This document shows, in pieces, positions 20,906 through 33,621 of a stretch of 64,000 nucleotides of DNA. The number at the start of each line of letters is the position of its first letter. Positions within the stretch are counted from its first letter, which is position 1. Location of the stretch: contig CM023540.1 of the NCBI GenBank assembly GCA_013350335.1, positions 46,049,222 to 46,113,221 on the forward strand, given 5' to 3'. A model generated the notes under the pieces. It ran no database searches and was not told the DNA's origin. It saw only the letters and a list, made by a program, of their open reading frames with translations. The translations under genes and the position numbers were made by a program. This DNA comes from Chimonanthus salicifolius. Taxonomy: Eukaryota > Streptophyta > Magnoliopsida > Laurales > Calycanthaceae.

Positions 20906-21465
20906 ATTAGATTTTAAAGGGACTAATTCATTGTTTCGTTTCTGCCCAGATTTGATTTTTTATTTAAAAAAAAAATCTAAATTCAAATTAATTTAATGGA
21001 AAAAATTGTAAGAAATTTTATAAATATCCATATTATTACTTGTACATCATATAAGACATTGTCCATTAAATAAAAAATTGATAGACGAAAGATTTTTATT
21101 TAAAAAAAAAAACTAATTGAGCTTAATGAAACTTTAAAACTCAATTGAATTCAAGTTTTACATCCGAGACAAAGACTGACTAGTCGGTGGAAAGGGTGTC
21201 CGATAATAACATTAAATTCAAAAGTTTGGACAGACTTCATGTGAAAAAGTTGAGAGTGTGAGAAACATAATTTAAAATTGGTCAAAATTCATGGATATAT
21301 TTAGAAAAAGTACTTAGATTTTAAATGGACTAAATCGTTGGTTCATTTCAGACTATTTTTTTTTTAAAAAAAAAATCTGAATCTCAAATGAGCTTAAATG
21401 GTAGAAAAATTGCAAGAAAATTTATAAATATTCATATTATTACCTATACATTATACCATATTAAC
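20906..21465 (-). repeat. Duplicated CNL upstream DNA, unit 2
   Basis: Second copy of the 19480-19990 unit, again with a T-run/A-run block at both ends (near 20960 and 21358). It ends at tacctatacattatacc. No CNL coding sequence follows it. Together with unit 1 and the 19382 relic it suggests a cluster of several CNL starts, mostly lost. Confidence 0.6.
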
Positions 21466-22196
21466 ACAACGTTAAAATCTAAACTTTAATTAACAAGCTT
21501 TGAAACCAAATTCTTTGTAATTATTTTAAAGTTACAAAATCACTTATGAATTTATTCTTACTGGTGCAGCAAATAAAAACCGACAATTCCAAGGTTTTCA
21601 CAATTTTCAACTTTCCAAAAAAATCAAAATAAGGTGAAAATTCACTCATATTGCAGAATCGGAAACAATACGTTCATCAATAAATTCTCATCTTTTTCCA
21701 AAAGATAAGTCTCTAAATTCCATTTCCGAAAGTATATTATTTGACCAAATATGATATTCCTTGTCCAAGTTATGGCCCAATTACTCTGAAATAAATTGTA
21801 GACTATCAGGGACTCACGGTTTACAGACATAGTTTAACCTATTAAATTAATTCCTTTATTTCTCAATTTTTTTTTCTGGAAATAGTTATCTCTGTTCTCT
21901 TGAATTTAGGCACAAATTCCACTCCATTTTGATTCCTGAAACTCAAGATAAAAATCATATACCGAATTGTTGCAAAACTTCCTTCAATTACATACTCTGG
22001 AATTTTATCCGACTTACAGATTAATTATGAGGTATCAAACCTCATTAAAAAATTCTCAAATTTTTAGTAGAGATCTCTCTCCTTGTCTAGTTGAGATTAG
22101 GCAGAAACTTTGCATCGTTTCGATATCGATAGATTAAGTTATGATTTATTTAGTGAAACACAACAAAATTGTATATCAGATCTGAACCAAAAATTT
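21466..22196. other. AT-rich spacer, unidentified
   Basis: No domain or repeat partner was recognised. Short minus-strand frames (for example 21642-21830) have no family features. Confidence 0.4.
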
Positions 22197-22461
22197 GGTT
22201 CTTCTTTCTGATTTGATTTCGGGGGACCAAATCATCTTCCTTTGGTCTCACTTTTGGAAAGCAACTAGTTCTATCAGCTTGGTTTTCAATAAAACAAATT
22301 TCGTTGATAAATTCATCCAGGAGGCTCACATATGATTTTTCTCGCAACGACGCTTAAAACAGATCCATACGTCTTAAGTAAAAAAATCAGATCCAAACTT
22401 GATTAATTTAATTCCATGGGTTCCAAACTCGTGTAGGGGGTGGTTGGATGGTCAATATATT
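22197..22461. repeat. Direct repeat of 264 bp, copy 2
   Basis: Partner of 20643-20905. After this copy the sequence continues into what may be a minus-strand LTR-like stretch (next entry), so this copy may be the one in original context. Confidence 0.65.
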
Positions 22462-24420
22462 TCAGAAGCAAAGTATTTCCATCCAGAAATGTAAAATAAA
22501 TTCATGGAAAACAAATTCCATGGTTTGATTCACATGCCCATGATTAACTCTCTCTTTTTCTTGTCCATGGAAGCATTGTCAAATTTGAATTCTCCATTCA
22601 AATTACTAATCCACTTTCCTTGTTCACCATACACAAATTTCAGATTTAAGAATTGAAGAGAAAGAAGATTAAAAACAAAAAGAATTTTTATGGAAAATAC
22701 TAATCTTGAATGGAGAAGAAAAGGAAAACCAAAGAGAGCTCCACATGCCTAAGGCTCCAACGAATTTGTGTAAAATTCGTCCAAGCCCCTTAGAGTCCTA
22801 TTTAGAAGTTCCTCACCATGGTTTAATTACTTAAATCACCCTATGGTGGGGCCATTTCAGGACTCTGTTTTGTATACCATTCATGAATAAAGATTGTAGG
22901 ACTTTTATTGATAGTATTTTAATATATTGTTTGTTCTAAATTAGTTGTTAGTTATTTATGAATGGTATTAAGATTTTATTTTATTAATATTTTTTTTCAT
23001 TATTTATATTTTCTATAAGATTTTTCTGTTAGATTTCTGATAAAAACTCGAGAATTTGAAAATATCTCAATATTACAAGTCGACGTTAATATCCCGAGAA
23101 CAATATTTGTGAGTTGTGACAAAACTCACCAGGGTAAAAACAAAATTAATTATGAAGTCACACGAGCAATTCCATTTCTCTCAATTCAATCAAGACTATT
23201 TTTGAAATACTTCTAATCTAAGTTGTATAAATGCCATAAGCTACATTTGATTAGATGATATTTGTTTTATAAAATATTTTAAAATAAAAATCCCAAAAAT
23301 ACCCCTAAATTTTTTTTTTTAAATGACAATCTTATTATAAGATGCAAAACTGATGGCCCTAAAATAAAGAGTTAGATGAAAATATTGATATTTTAAAGAC
23401 TTTTTAAATTGTGATGTTATTGTAGCATATTTTAATTTTGATAAACAATGGATTAAAAATTTTTAGCTCAAAATTTTAACTAATTTTGGCCAAATTTTTG
23501 CCTAAACTTTATTTCCTATTGTATTGATTTTTAAAATTTAAGATGTATGATGGTTAGAAATTCACCTCGAAATGGGAGTCTAGCTAAGTTATAATCTTAT
23601 TTTTTGAAGGGAAAGGCTTGTTTTGGGGGAAGAAATTATCTCACTATGTCTCGAGGATTAGTCAGATGTTCTAAAGGGTTTGGAGACTTTGATCATTTAA
23701 CATTCTATTTTTTTTTCTTTTTCATTAAAATTCAATTAAAAGTAAATATTAAGTAAATACCTATTGATTAAAAGACGTTAAGAGAGACGAGTTGTGTATA
23801 AGAGTATATAGAAAAGAGATCACTTTTGATCATATTATTAAGTTGAGTTATATTGTATTAATTGAGTTTATGTCTATCAATTGAGTTACCTCGAACTTAT
23901 TTAATTTGTATAACTTTGTTGCAAAACTTAGACACTATAGTTTTTGAAATTTTTTTCTTCAAAATTCATTAAATTTGAACATCTATTACTGAAAAAAAAT
24001 AAAAAGTAAGAAAGATCAATTGTATAAAAAACTATAAAGAAAAGAGATCGATCTTATAAATAGATAAAAATCAATATGCATATTGTTTTTAAGTCATAAG
24101 AGTCTTAAAAAAGCAAACAATGTTATTGATTACAGGCTTTGAGAATATGAGATGAGAAGAAATAGAAGGAAAATAAAATATACAGAACTTAAGTCACACT
24201 AAAATTTAAACGCAAAAGTTGGACTTAAATTTCAATTAAGTAGTGTTTTTGGCCTATATAAGGTTATAAGTAAGTTTAAACTCAGCTAATTTTTTTTTAA
24301 CTCAACATATTAAAATGAGTTTATTTGAGTGTAGCAGATTTTAAATATAATTTGATAGTTGGGGAAAATTGCAAACCTCTCTGACTTTTTTGTTCCAAGC
24401 ACAAAGGACTCTGTGTGAGA
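22462..24420. other. AT-rich spacer, possible LTR remnant at its left
   Basis: About 22560-22870 contains, on the minus strand, a TATA-like taaatagg near 22798-22805, reminiscent of an LTR promoter, but no ends or primer site could be fixed. From 22900 to 24420 the DNA is very AT-rich with long A and T runs. I see no gene in it. Confidence 0.35.
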
Positions 24421-24815
24421 CAGGGTTGTAAAATTCAACTTGGCCGAGATATGGGCTGATAACTTTTTCTCTCCTATTTTGCTTTCTTTTTTAAATATCA
24501 GTATTTTTATTATTATTTTATTTTATCTGAATTAAAAAATAAATAAGTAACCCAAAAGGAAGCTGGATTTTTTTAAAAAAAAAATTGAAAACGTCAATAT
24601 TGGCTGATGTCTGGGCCAATATTGGTCTGATATCGGCTGAGATATCGACCCGAGCCCACCACTGTTTTGATTTTTTTTTTAAAAAAAACAAGATCGATAT
24701 TATTCATATCAGACCGATATATTGGCCATATTGGCCGAGAAATAGTGTGTACGGCCAATACAATACGTATCAGCCGATATAATGCGGTGCTTAAAAACCA
24801 ATATCTTTACCTCTG
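24421..24815. mobile_element. hAT-type MITE, 395 bp, inverted relative to 20232
   Basis: Ends are CAGGGTTG and TTTACCTCTG, with flanking 8-bp duplications gtgtgaga (24413-24420) and gtgtgaag (24816-24823), two mismatches. Its right end read in reverse (cagaggtaaagatattgg) matches the left end of the 20232 element, so it is the same family in opposite orientation. The interior has degenerate tatcggccgata cores and a T-run/A-run near 24670. Confidence 0.75.
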
Positions 24816-26156
24816 GTGTGAAGCTTAATTTATGGTAAATTTAAACGGTTGAAATTGTCATTTTTCACTTTTAAATTTAAATTCAACCTTTTTATAATAT
24901 CCATTTGATGCATCCTCACTATTTCATTGATTATGATAGGTTAAAATATTTATTCAATCATTTATTTTTTATCTAAAAAATTCAAGAACTAAGATGATTC
25001 AATCGCTCTTGTGTTTTAGCAATTGATAACTTCTCTTAATGAACTATCCATTTATTTTATCATAGAGTGTGACTCATCCTTTAACATACCCCATATTAGT
25101 AGACATGCCTTTAAGATTTATGATAATGTTTAAAAACTTAAAATTCAATTGAATTAAGTAATTTGGGCAAGTTTTTCAACACAAGCTGAAAAACTATGTA
25201 TTAATCACTAACTCGAACACCTATCTAATCGAGCCAAATAAGATAAAATCATCTAAGTTTTATTTTATTTTTAATTATATTTAAATTATTTGACATGAAC
25301 AATAAAGTAAACAAATTAATTAAGTTGGCAATCCGCCAACAACCCACTCATATTTATAGCCATCCGTAGTGGAAAAGTCACATCAAACAGTTTGCATCAC
25401 TGAAATGTGAAAAAAACTTGTACAAATTGAATACCTAACCTAAACTTAGTTGCTTCTTTGGTCCTGGTCCTGGCCCTGGAGATATCATTTAGACAAAGAG
25501 ATTTGTATTCCAAGGATCACCACTGGCATGGCCTGGCAACAATTGAAAAAGAAGAAGCATAAATACCAAAAATTGAGAAATTCTTGTGAATGTTGTACAT
25601 AACATTAGTAGTTCCTAATGATGTATTTAAAAAATTAAATTGCATATTAGAAAATGTGTATAATTTTTTTTAACATGGGTATCTTCATATTACATGAGCA
25701 TGTGTAAATCTTCCAATCCACACACACTTTGTAAATCGATTAGGAGTAACCTCACGGGGAGTGACTCAGAGAGATTTGAGTGTAAATCAAACTCAAGACC
25801 TCTTTTCATGAGAGAAGCTTATATGGATCACTGGATCGTAGGTTGGGTGGTTTACAATTCCAATATGTTACGATAGATTTTTTTGTTTTACATTAAATAT
25901 TTGTTATATTTTATCAAATTTATTGAAAGAAACATGGTACTTTTATGTGTAATATTCATTTTAACTTGTATTTCATGTGCTTTTCTTAGAGATAATATAA
26001 AAATTTGGAGTATAAAATTTAAAATATAATTGTAATTAAGATTTTCTTTATTATGATCAACTCGTGATCCAGTGTATGGTCTATTTAACTGTGGAACGTG
26101 GGTAGGAACCATGTAACCCTTTCTGCCTCACATAAGGTTTTGGATTTATTGTATGG

Positions 26157-26399
26157 GTGGAAATTAAGGCAGAGCAATTCACTTTCGGAATTCGGGGTAG
26201 TGTGTTGGTCAGAAATGGAAGTAGAAGTCTTCAAATTTCATCTTACTCTAAAAGGTCATTCTTCGTAATTTTACTTCGGTGTGTAGATAGAGAGACTTGC
26301 ACACATCTTGAAGACCAATGGAGTGTTCTAAGAGATCTGGATGCCTCCATTTTAAGAAAAAGTTCACTTTTGGAAAATTTTGAATGGTATGAGAGTTAA
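26157..26399 (+). CDS. Unrecognised 80-codon ORF in the duplication
   Basis: The frame is open for 80 codons (MEIKAEQFTFGIRGS..., ending LENFEWYES) and its counterpart in copy 1 (9127-9360) keeps much of the sequence but not the frame. I recognise no domain, signal peptide or membrane segment. No promoter or splice signals stand out. It could be a fragment of an old transposon gene or exon, or a chance frame. Listed only because it is open in one copy and partly preserved in the other. Confidence 0.2.
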   Translation: MEIKAEQFTFGIRGSVLVRNGSRSLQISSYSKRSFFVILLRCVDRETCTHLEDQWSVLRDLDASILRKSSLLENFEWYES

Positions 26400-27395
26400 C
26401 TTAGGCTTATCTCGGTAGAGATGGATCTAATTTGATCGATAACTATGGCTTAATTATTCAAAAAAATAAAGGAATATCTCTTTGCATTATCTTGAGTGAT
26501 CAAAGTTTGAGAAATAAATGATAATGATCTAATGAAATTAATGATTGAAAGGAAGAGGAAAAGCATATAAGCCTAAATTTGCTTCAAATTATATTGGCTG
26601 ATACAATACATTTGAATGACACTAATCACTAGCAGGCTATTGTAGATTCTGAAATTACCTACCATGATTATCTAACCCTCATGAAATTACCTACCATGAA
26701 ATTATGTTGTATTTGAATAGGTTCATAAAAATTAATTTATCAAATTCAATTATGAATTCTAATTCAGAAAAATAAAACAAATGAATTTGATAATAATGAA
26801 ACATCTCACTTATTTTCTCTATTATTTGAATGAATAAACTGTTTATCATTAAAAAAAATTGAATATACAACAGGCTAAAATGACTGAAATATTGACAAAA
26901 TAATAAAATCTCTAAATAATTGAAAATAACCAAAATAATAAACATGATTCATTTAAATGGGGTAACTTATGCCTGTGTCTGTTAAAATGGGCTTGGAAAT
27001 TAAAATGATTTCTTTTATTCTCATAAGCAACTAATCAACTTAATAAACTTATAAAGAAGAGATTGTTGTCAATAGTTGTAATAAAAAAGAATTAGAGATC
27101 TCGAAAAATATATGAATCCAGTTTAACTCAGTTGACTCAAAAGACGATGACTCGTCCTATCCTAATTTACTTGATTTCTTACAATCTCACCTCATCAGTC
27201 CCACTTTCCACATCAAAGGGTGGGGTCCATAATTTTATTTTAAATAGTTCATAGAAATTTAGCCTAAGTTGACTTTACCAAGTTCTGTTTTATCAATTTT
27301 TTTAAAATATAAATAAATAGAAAGAATAGGCCATACTCGTTCGACTCTTGGACCAACTCATGGTATCATTTATGCTTGAGTTTGATGAGTAGACT

Positions 27396-27506
27396 CAGGG
27401 GTCAAAAAAACATCTGAGATATCTTGTATCAGTCCGTACGGGCGAGATCTCAGCCGAGATTTGTAAAAAAAAAAATAGAGAGAAAAAAAATCGCTCGATA
27501 TTCTTG
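27396..27506. mobile_element. hAT-type MITE, 111 bp, with empty site in copy 1
   Basis: It is bounded by perfect 8-bp duplications agtagact at 27388-27395 and 27507-27514. The corresponding place in copy 1 (10369-10376) has a single agtagact and no insert. Ends are CAGGGGTCAAAA and ..GATATTCTTG, and the interior has palindrome remnants (gggcgagatctc). It is a short member of the tatcggccgat family and inserted after the segmental duplication. Confidence 0.85.
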
Positions 27507-28556
27507 AGTAGACTGGAGAGATTCTTGGATCAGATATATAGGGCCCATTATACTAGATTGCATAGGCCTTATAACCGAGCCAATGCACGTGTTTTTGGAG
27601 GACCAATTATCTTGAATCTCATCACACACAACCTTAGAGATCATTGATGGGGTTAGAGACTTAGAGCTGATTACAAAATTTCAGAAAAAATCTAAAATTT
27701 TGACCAAAATTTCAGTATGAGTCTAAGACAAAATATCTATTTTTTGGGAATATTGACTAATATTTAGAAATATCAATTGAAGTTTCCAATATTAGCTAAA
27801 ATATGAGCCTCAACCTAAGACTGAATGGCAGGAAAACTTTAACTCAAGGTTTGAGCTTATAAAGTATATCATTTTATTCCGCACCATGTGTTTCTACTTG
27901 GAGCCTTGATTCATAAACGGGCAACAAGCCCATTTGGCTTAGCCACTTTCGTTCAGTAATAATGATGGAAGAACTAGGAGGAGCGGGCAACCTATGAAAA
28001 TATAGAGGAAATGGATAAAAAATGACATTGGCAGATTATAAAGTGATTGAGAATAAGGTTTATGATAAAGTCAATTCAAGAAGAAGAACTCACAAAGCGA
28101 ACCCTAAATAGATGGTATATTGGTTGTTTCTAAGGAAACATGCGAAGCAATTGATTTTTTTTTATTTTTATTTAAAACTATTGAATTGAGAGTTGAAACA
28201 TATTAACCAGAGAAATCTAGAAAGAAGAGAAAGAAGAGAAAGGAAAAAAAGAAAATAGTTGGATTGCATGGTCAGATGGTTTTGATAGACAAGTTGATCT
28301 AATTCCCGTTGAATATGGAAATGGGCCAAACTCTATTGATTGTTGCCTAGGGAAAAGATGCAAAGCAATTGATTTTTAACTATTTAATTGATAGTTTTAT
28401 CATATTAACCAGAAAACTCTGGAAATTGCAATCAACAACAATAGTTGTAATGATGAACCATTTGATAACATTGCTTTAAATTCTACCCTCATAGTAGCCA
28501 AAGGTGTGCCTAATCACACCACTAGGCTCCTGACCCATGTGCACCTTACAAAGCTA

Positions 28557-30037
28557 CAATTTGATAGTTGGTGTTTGGTGAGAGTAAATCTGACTCTAAT
28601 AAGGCAAGGATTCATGTAGCCTAGAGCAGAACCATTTTTCTGCTGCCTTGAGTAGGTTGGATTGCAATTGAGTTCTTCCACTCCTTTCTATCCTATAAAA
28701 AACAGAAAAAACCATACTGCCTGTTACCCTAAAACATTCTCTCTCTTGTTCTTTGTACTTACATCTTTTCAATTTTCTCACTAGGGACTGTTCTGGTCTC
28801 CTACTTGTCCAAGCCAACACAATTACCTTTCTTTACTACACATTAGTATAAAATCGATGAAAAAAAACCAGATAAAATTGTGGAACTTGCTTGAGCCCAT
28901 ACTAGATATAGCATCATCAATCAACATAGAGCTGCTAGTTTCATTGATGGAGGATTGATTACCTTTATTAGATGAGCCCATACATGTATATTCAAACCAC
29001 TTCCAGCGCCATTTTCTCAGCTTCTCATCCATACTACTTCCATACTTTCTCAATCTCATGATTATCTGTAAATCTAATCCTGTCTGTAAGGAAATTAGGA
29101 TAGCTGTTGGATAACTTGGCTGAGTCCAATTTGCTTTGCAGTCTGGGCAATGGAATTCAGAATGGGTCTTATTCGGTATTAGGATTGTCAGTAAAATCAT
29201 AGAAGGGATAGAGAGGCAATCAATCCCCTTGCAAATGAGATTGTTACAGTATAAGAAATGTCAACTTCAATGTTGTATTCTCCTTCCATGTCTGATTAGT
29301 CTTGAGAATTAGATACTTTTCATCATCACCAAAGGTTAAATTCCTATCTATCTTGGATTACATTCCAAATTTTGCTTTTCCATTTAATTATACGATAAAC
29401 TATACATTCGATTACTATACTCTTTGTCACGTCTTTCTTTTATCTCTTCTCTTCAAATTTCTAGTAGTCTACTCCTCCTCTCATTACTTGCAACCTATCA
29501 TGTCTCAGCTTTATATAATGTAAGCCTCTAGCTATCTGAAGCTTTCTTACATAACCATATATTTTTAATAAGAGTTTCTCTAAATTTATAAGTTATTACG
29601 ACTAATGAGAATCAAATACTTTTAGGAATTGAAAGATTCGAAATTTTAATCCACCAACCGTCTTTAGTTTTTAGAAAATGTGAAGTCAGCTCTGTAAGGA
29701 CTTGCTCTAATTTTTTAGCATTATAATACTAGACCTCCTCTGTTTCCAATTTAGGAATGGAAGTTCCCTTGTCCAAACTCCAAAGAAATCTCTTTGTTGT
29801 TTAGTTCAATGATTTAGAATATTTTAAAGTTAAAGTATTTGAGCAATCTATAAATTTGAACTAAAATTTAATGCATAATGAAATAATCAGTTTTAAAATA
29901 TTTGCACCTTAAAATTTATGATCGTTTAAATATATTTGAAATAAATAAATAAATAAACTACCTTATTCACCATACACAGAGAATATAAAAATCCATTAGT
30001 TGATAAAACAAAAATAAAAAACACAACAACTTCAACA
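28557..30037. other. 1.5-kb stretch found only in copy 2
   Basis: It replaces 11437-11811 of copy 1 without homology. It contains the dispersed repeat at about 29325-29540 and two short minus-strand frames (28596-28820, 28823-29200) without recognised domains. It could be a transposon inserted in copy 2 or sequence lost from copy 1. I found no terminal repeats to decide. Confidence 0.4.
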
Positions 30038-30843
30038 TAAAAGCGACAATAGATTTCAACATATAAGAAATTTCTATACTTCATAGGAAACCACTCTATA
30101 TTAACAACTTAGCAGTTCAATTTTGAAAAAGGAAAAAAACCCTTAATATTACACAAATTCATCATCAAAGAATGATAGAAATAAGATCAATCACAAGTTT
30201 CATGGTCGAAAACGTTAGAGATAAATTATAAGTAGCAAAACACCCCTCCCTATCATATTTAAAAAGCCATTGATGTAAACTCTGCACTTGTTATTAAATC
30301 AACTCTTGTGAATGATTGTTGTCGTCCTCAAAACCTGAATCCACCAGCTACAAAATCAATCAACTATTTGATCATCAAAAGTTGATAATTCTAAAAGGTT
30401 TTCATTTTCTATAATCATAAGCAAGATTTCAGAAGTCAGCCAATGGAATGAGATTCTAATTCAAGTAAATCAGTAAGTCTTTTCAGCATTCTTACAAATT
30501 ATGGCAATATCAAATGGGGAAAATTGTCCAATTCTGTTTTGGGTTGGACTCCATTGGGAGTTTGAGAAAGCATTAACACTTTCAATACTTTGCTTTCAAA
30601 ATTCAGAAGAGTAGCAAATTGTAAATGAAAGAGGTGCTTGAAAGAATAAATCTGAAGAGATCTTCATCTAGACTTGGATCAAAGAAGAAAATAATTCTAT
30701 CGAACCATCTTATTGACTAATCATAATCTTGGGTATGAACGAGTCCCACATCAGTGAGAGGGAGAGAAAAAGAGGAAGTTATATGGAGACAGGGATCTCC
30801 ACCTATCAGACTAGTCTTTTGGGTTGGAAGTCCAGTCTTAACA

Positions 30844-31648
30844 TGTTAGCGCTTACAGCGGAATAAATAAGAATAATTGAACGGAATAAAATAAGCACAA
30901 TCCAACACAAGCAAATTTATGTGGTTCGGCCCCAACCGGCCTACGTCCATGGAGCGTGAAAGTATATTATTAAGAGATAAAGACAATATCTATACAAGAT
31001 TAATCCCCAAGTTTATACCCAAATATAAACGTACTAACTCTTGTATATTCTTACTGTCTTCCCTTTGTATCTCATACACAGAAAGCCTTCAAGAGTTGCT
31101 GTCAGTACCAGCAGTTGTGCACGTCCTCCTCTTTGTTGCTTCACCGCCTAAAGCAAGCTGCCAATCTATCCTTGTTCAAACCTTGAACAAAGACTTGCAA
31201 GGAGCTTCTCTCTTCTCAGCAATAAACCCTCTATTGCTATCATTCTAGCATGCAGCAAACCACACATCACTGCTGTATGATCTCTCAAGAAAATCTCTGT
31301 CTGTATCAGATACAAATAGCACGCAGCCCAACACTCCTTTGTTGAATCTCTCTCTGTAAATCTGAGATAATTCCACCCTACAAATACATCCGATGGCAGT
31401 CTTTAAATAAGTTATTCAGTCGGTCCTCTCTAACTGAATTAGCAGTTTCCTTCTAAGTTGTCGCCCTGTCTGACAATAGCAATTGCCGAGCATGTGCGTT
31501 TCCTTTGGAGTTTCAGCCGAGCTCCAATAATAGAAGCCTACCTCTTGCCGTGTCCCATGTAGCAAGATTTTCGGAGTTTCCATCTTAGACTCCTATTTGA
31601 TTTGGGTAACTTCTATTGTTGACTAATTTGAGCCACCCAACGTCAACA
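30844..31648 (-). repeat. 3' LTR of the 3.6-kb copia
   Basis: 805 bp, plus-strand ends TGTTAGCGC and CGTCAACA. By hand count it differs from the partner LTR at roughly two dozen bases (about 97 percent identity). Confidence 0.9.
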
Positions 31649-32208
31649 ATCTCCACCTTGGCGAGAATTCACCAGACCCCTCCACATGCATCTGCAACTT
31701 CTGCTCTGGCGATGGGGCTTTCTCTTTCCAGCTGCACTTCTGTTGGCTGCCACTCACAGATCTGAAAACCCAGATCTGCAGCGGTATTGCATTGTTGCTT
31801 CCGCCCCTCTTCTGCCAGTTGAGCTGTCCTTCAGACAGTATCAGATCTGCAAGCTGTGCACCTTTGTGCACACCAACCGCTCCCGACTGAGCTCCACCTG
31901 CAACTGCAGCCCATCTGCATCTCTGTGTGAGATGCGCGCATCCCCACGCTCTGGGGTGCTCCACCTGTCTTCTTTAATTAGAAGAATTGCCCAAGCCGAA
32001 GTCCTCGCTTGAACTTGACGCCCGTCACAGGATTTGTTGGACCCACCACCGACTGTGTCGGACCCGCCGCTTCTATGTGATTTTTTGTCCCCTTCGCTTT
32101 TCCATCTTCGCTAGCGCCATGGAATTTGGACAGACCATCACAACCTGCAAAAGAAACTTTATTTTTAAAGTCATACCTGTCACTTGACTTTTTGTTTCTT
32201 CTCCTCCT

Positions 32209-33546
32209 TCATGCGGCCCGACTAGTAGGATCCCTCTGCCGGTCGTTTACTGTACTTCCCTCCAGTGTGTAGAAATTATTTTCCTTCTTCCCTTTCATGA
32301 CGATCATGGCTCCTTTAGAAACTATAAGAGCCCCATCATTCGCCTTAAAGGTAAACCCATCAGTGTCCAGTGTCCCCAAAGAAATCAAATTTTTCTTTAA
32401 CTCAGGAACATGCCGTACATTCTCCAACTTTCTTACCATGCCATCGAACATCCTGATTTTGACTGTCCCAAGCGCCAATGGTTTTACAACTAGTACCATT
32501 GCCCACATAGACAGGTCCCTCATCACAGGGTTTGTATGTGTCAAATGACTCTCTGCGTGGATACATATGGTAAGAACACCTAGAGTCTAGAATCCACTGA
32601 TCAGTTGGATTATTCATACATGTGGTGACTATGCACACGACAACTGCCTACAAGCATCGTCTGTGTCACTTTGTACGGCATTTGATTGATCTGAACTTTG
32701 CGATCCGATTTCCAGATCACGCTTCTTTTTGTTACAGTCCATCATCTTATGCCCCTCTTTCTCATAGTAGAAACATATAAGCTTTCCTCCACCTCTCCAT
32801 CTGGATTTTGACCTTGACCCTCTGAACTTGTCATGGTCTTGAGGTTTTCTGCTGTTATTTCTCCCTCTGTTCTCTGTATAGAGAGCCTGTGTCTGAGACT
32901 GTGTCTGAGAAGAACCCACCGAAGACTTTCTTCTTGTCTTCCTCGTTTAGGAAACTGCTTGTCACAGACGTCATAAGTGACAATAGCCTCTGGTGCTGAA
33001 TTGCTGAGTGACACCACCAAGGTCTCCCAACTCTCAGGTAGAGAACTGAGAAGTAGGATGGCCTGTAACTCACCATCAAGAACCATCTTCATGGATGAGA
33101 GTTGATTGATTATACTCTGCATCTCATTCAGATGCTCTGCAATCGAAGTACTTTCATTGTACTTCAGATTCACCAACTTTCTGATTAGGAATGTCTTGTT
33201 ACCCGCAGTCTTTCTCGCATATAATCCCTCCAATTTATTCCAGAGAGATTGCGCCATCAGTTTCAGTGGACACCAGATGAAACACACTGTCATCCAGCCA
33301 CTGTCGAATAAAACCGAGGCACCTCTAATCAAGATCGTTCCATTCATCATCAGACATCTCTACCTTCAGTTTTGTCTTCCCCTTGTCATCGAAAGACTTT
33401 GTCACTTGCACCTTCGGTCTGCCTGCGATCGGTTTGTAGAGATCTCTACAATACAGAAGATTTTCCATCCTTGCCTTCCACAATAAGTAATTTGCTCCAT
33501 TGAGATTAATCATTCGGGGGGTGTTGATTTCCATCACCTCTGACAA
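32209..33546 (-). pseudogene. gag and protease remnant of the 3.6-kb copia
   Basis: Gag starts at 33546 (MSEVMEINTPRMINLNGANY) and shifts frame near 33320. It continues with the UBN2-type capsid (LWNKLEGLYARKTAGNKTFL, LNEMQSIINQLSSM). The zinc knuckle reads CFYYEKEGHKMMDC, with the second cysteine replaced by tyrosine. The protease motif reads LDSRCSYHM, where DSG is expected, so the catalytic loop is altered. The following stretch (LENVRHVPELKKNLISLGTLD) is the linker before integrase seen in Tnt1-type elements, after which coding similarity ends near 32209. At least three frames are needed, so it is inactive. Confidence 0.85.
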
Positions 33547-33621
33547 CCCGAAGCCTCCCTGTGTGCTGTGATCCGTTCACCCACGAGTCCCTGGTCTCCA
33601 ACCAAAGCTACTGATACCACT

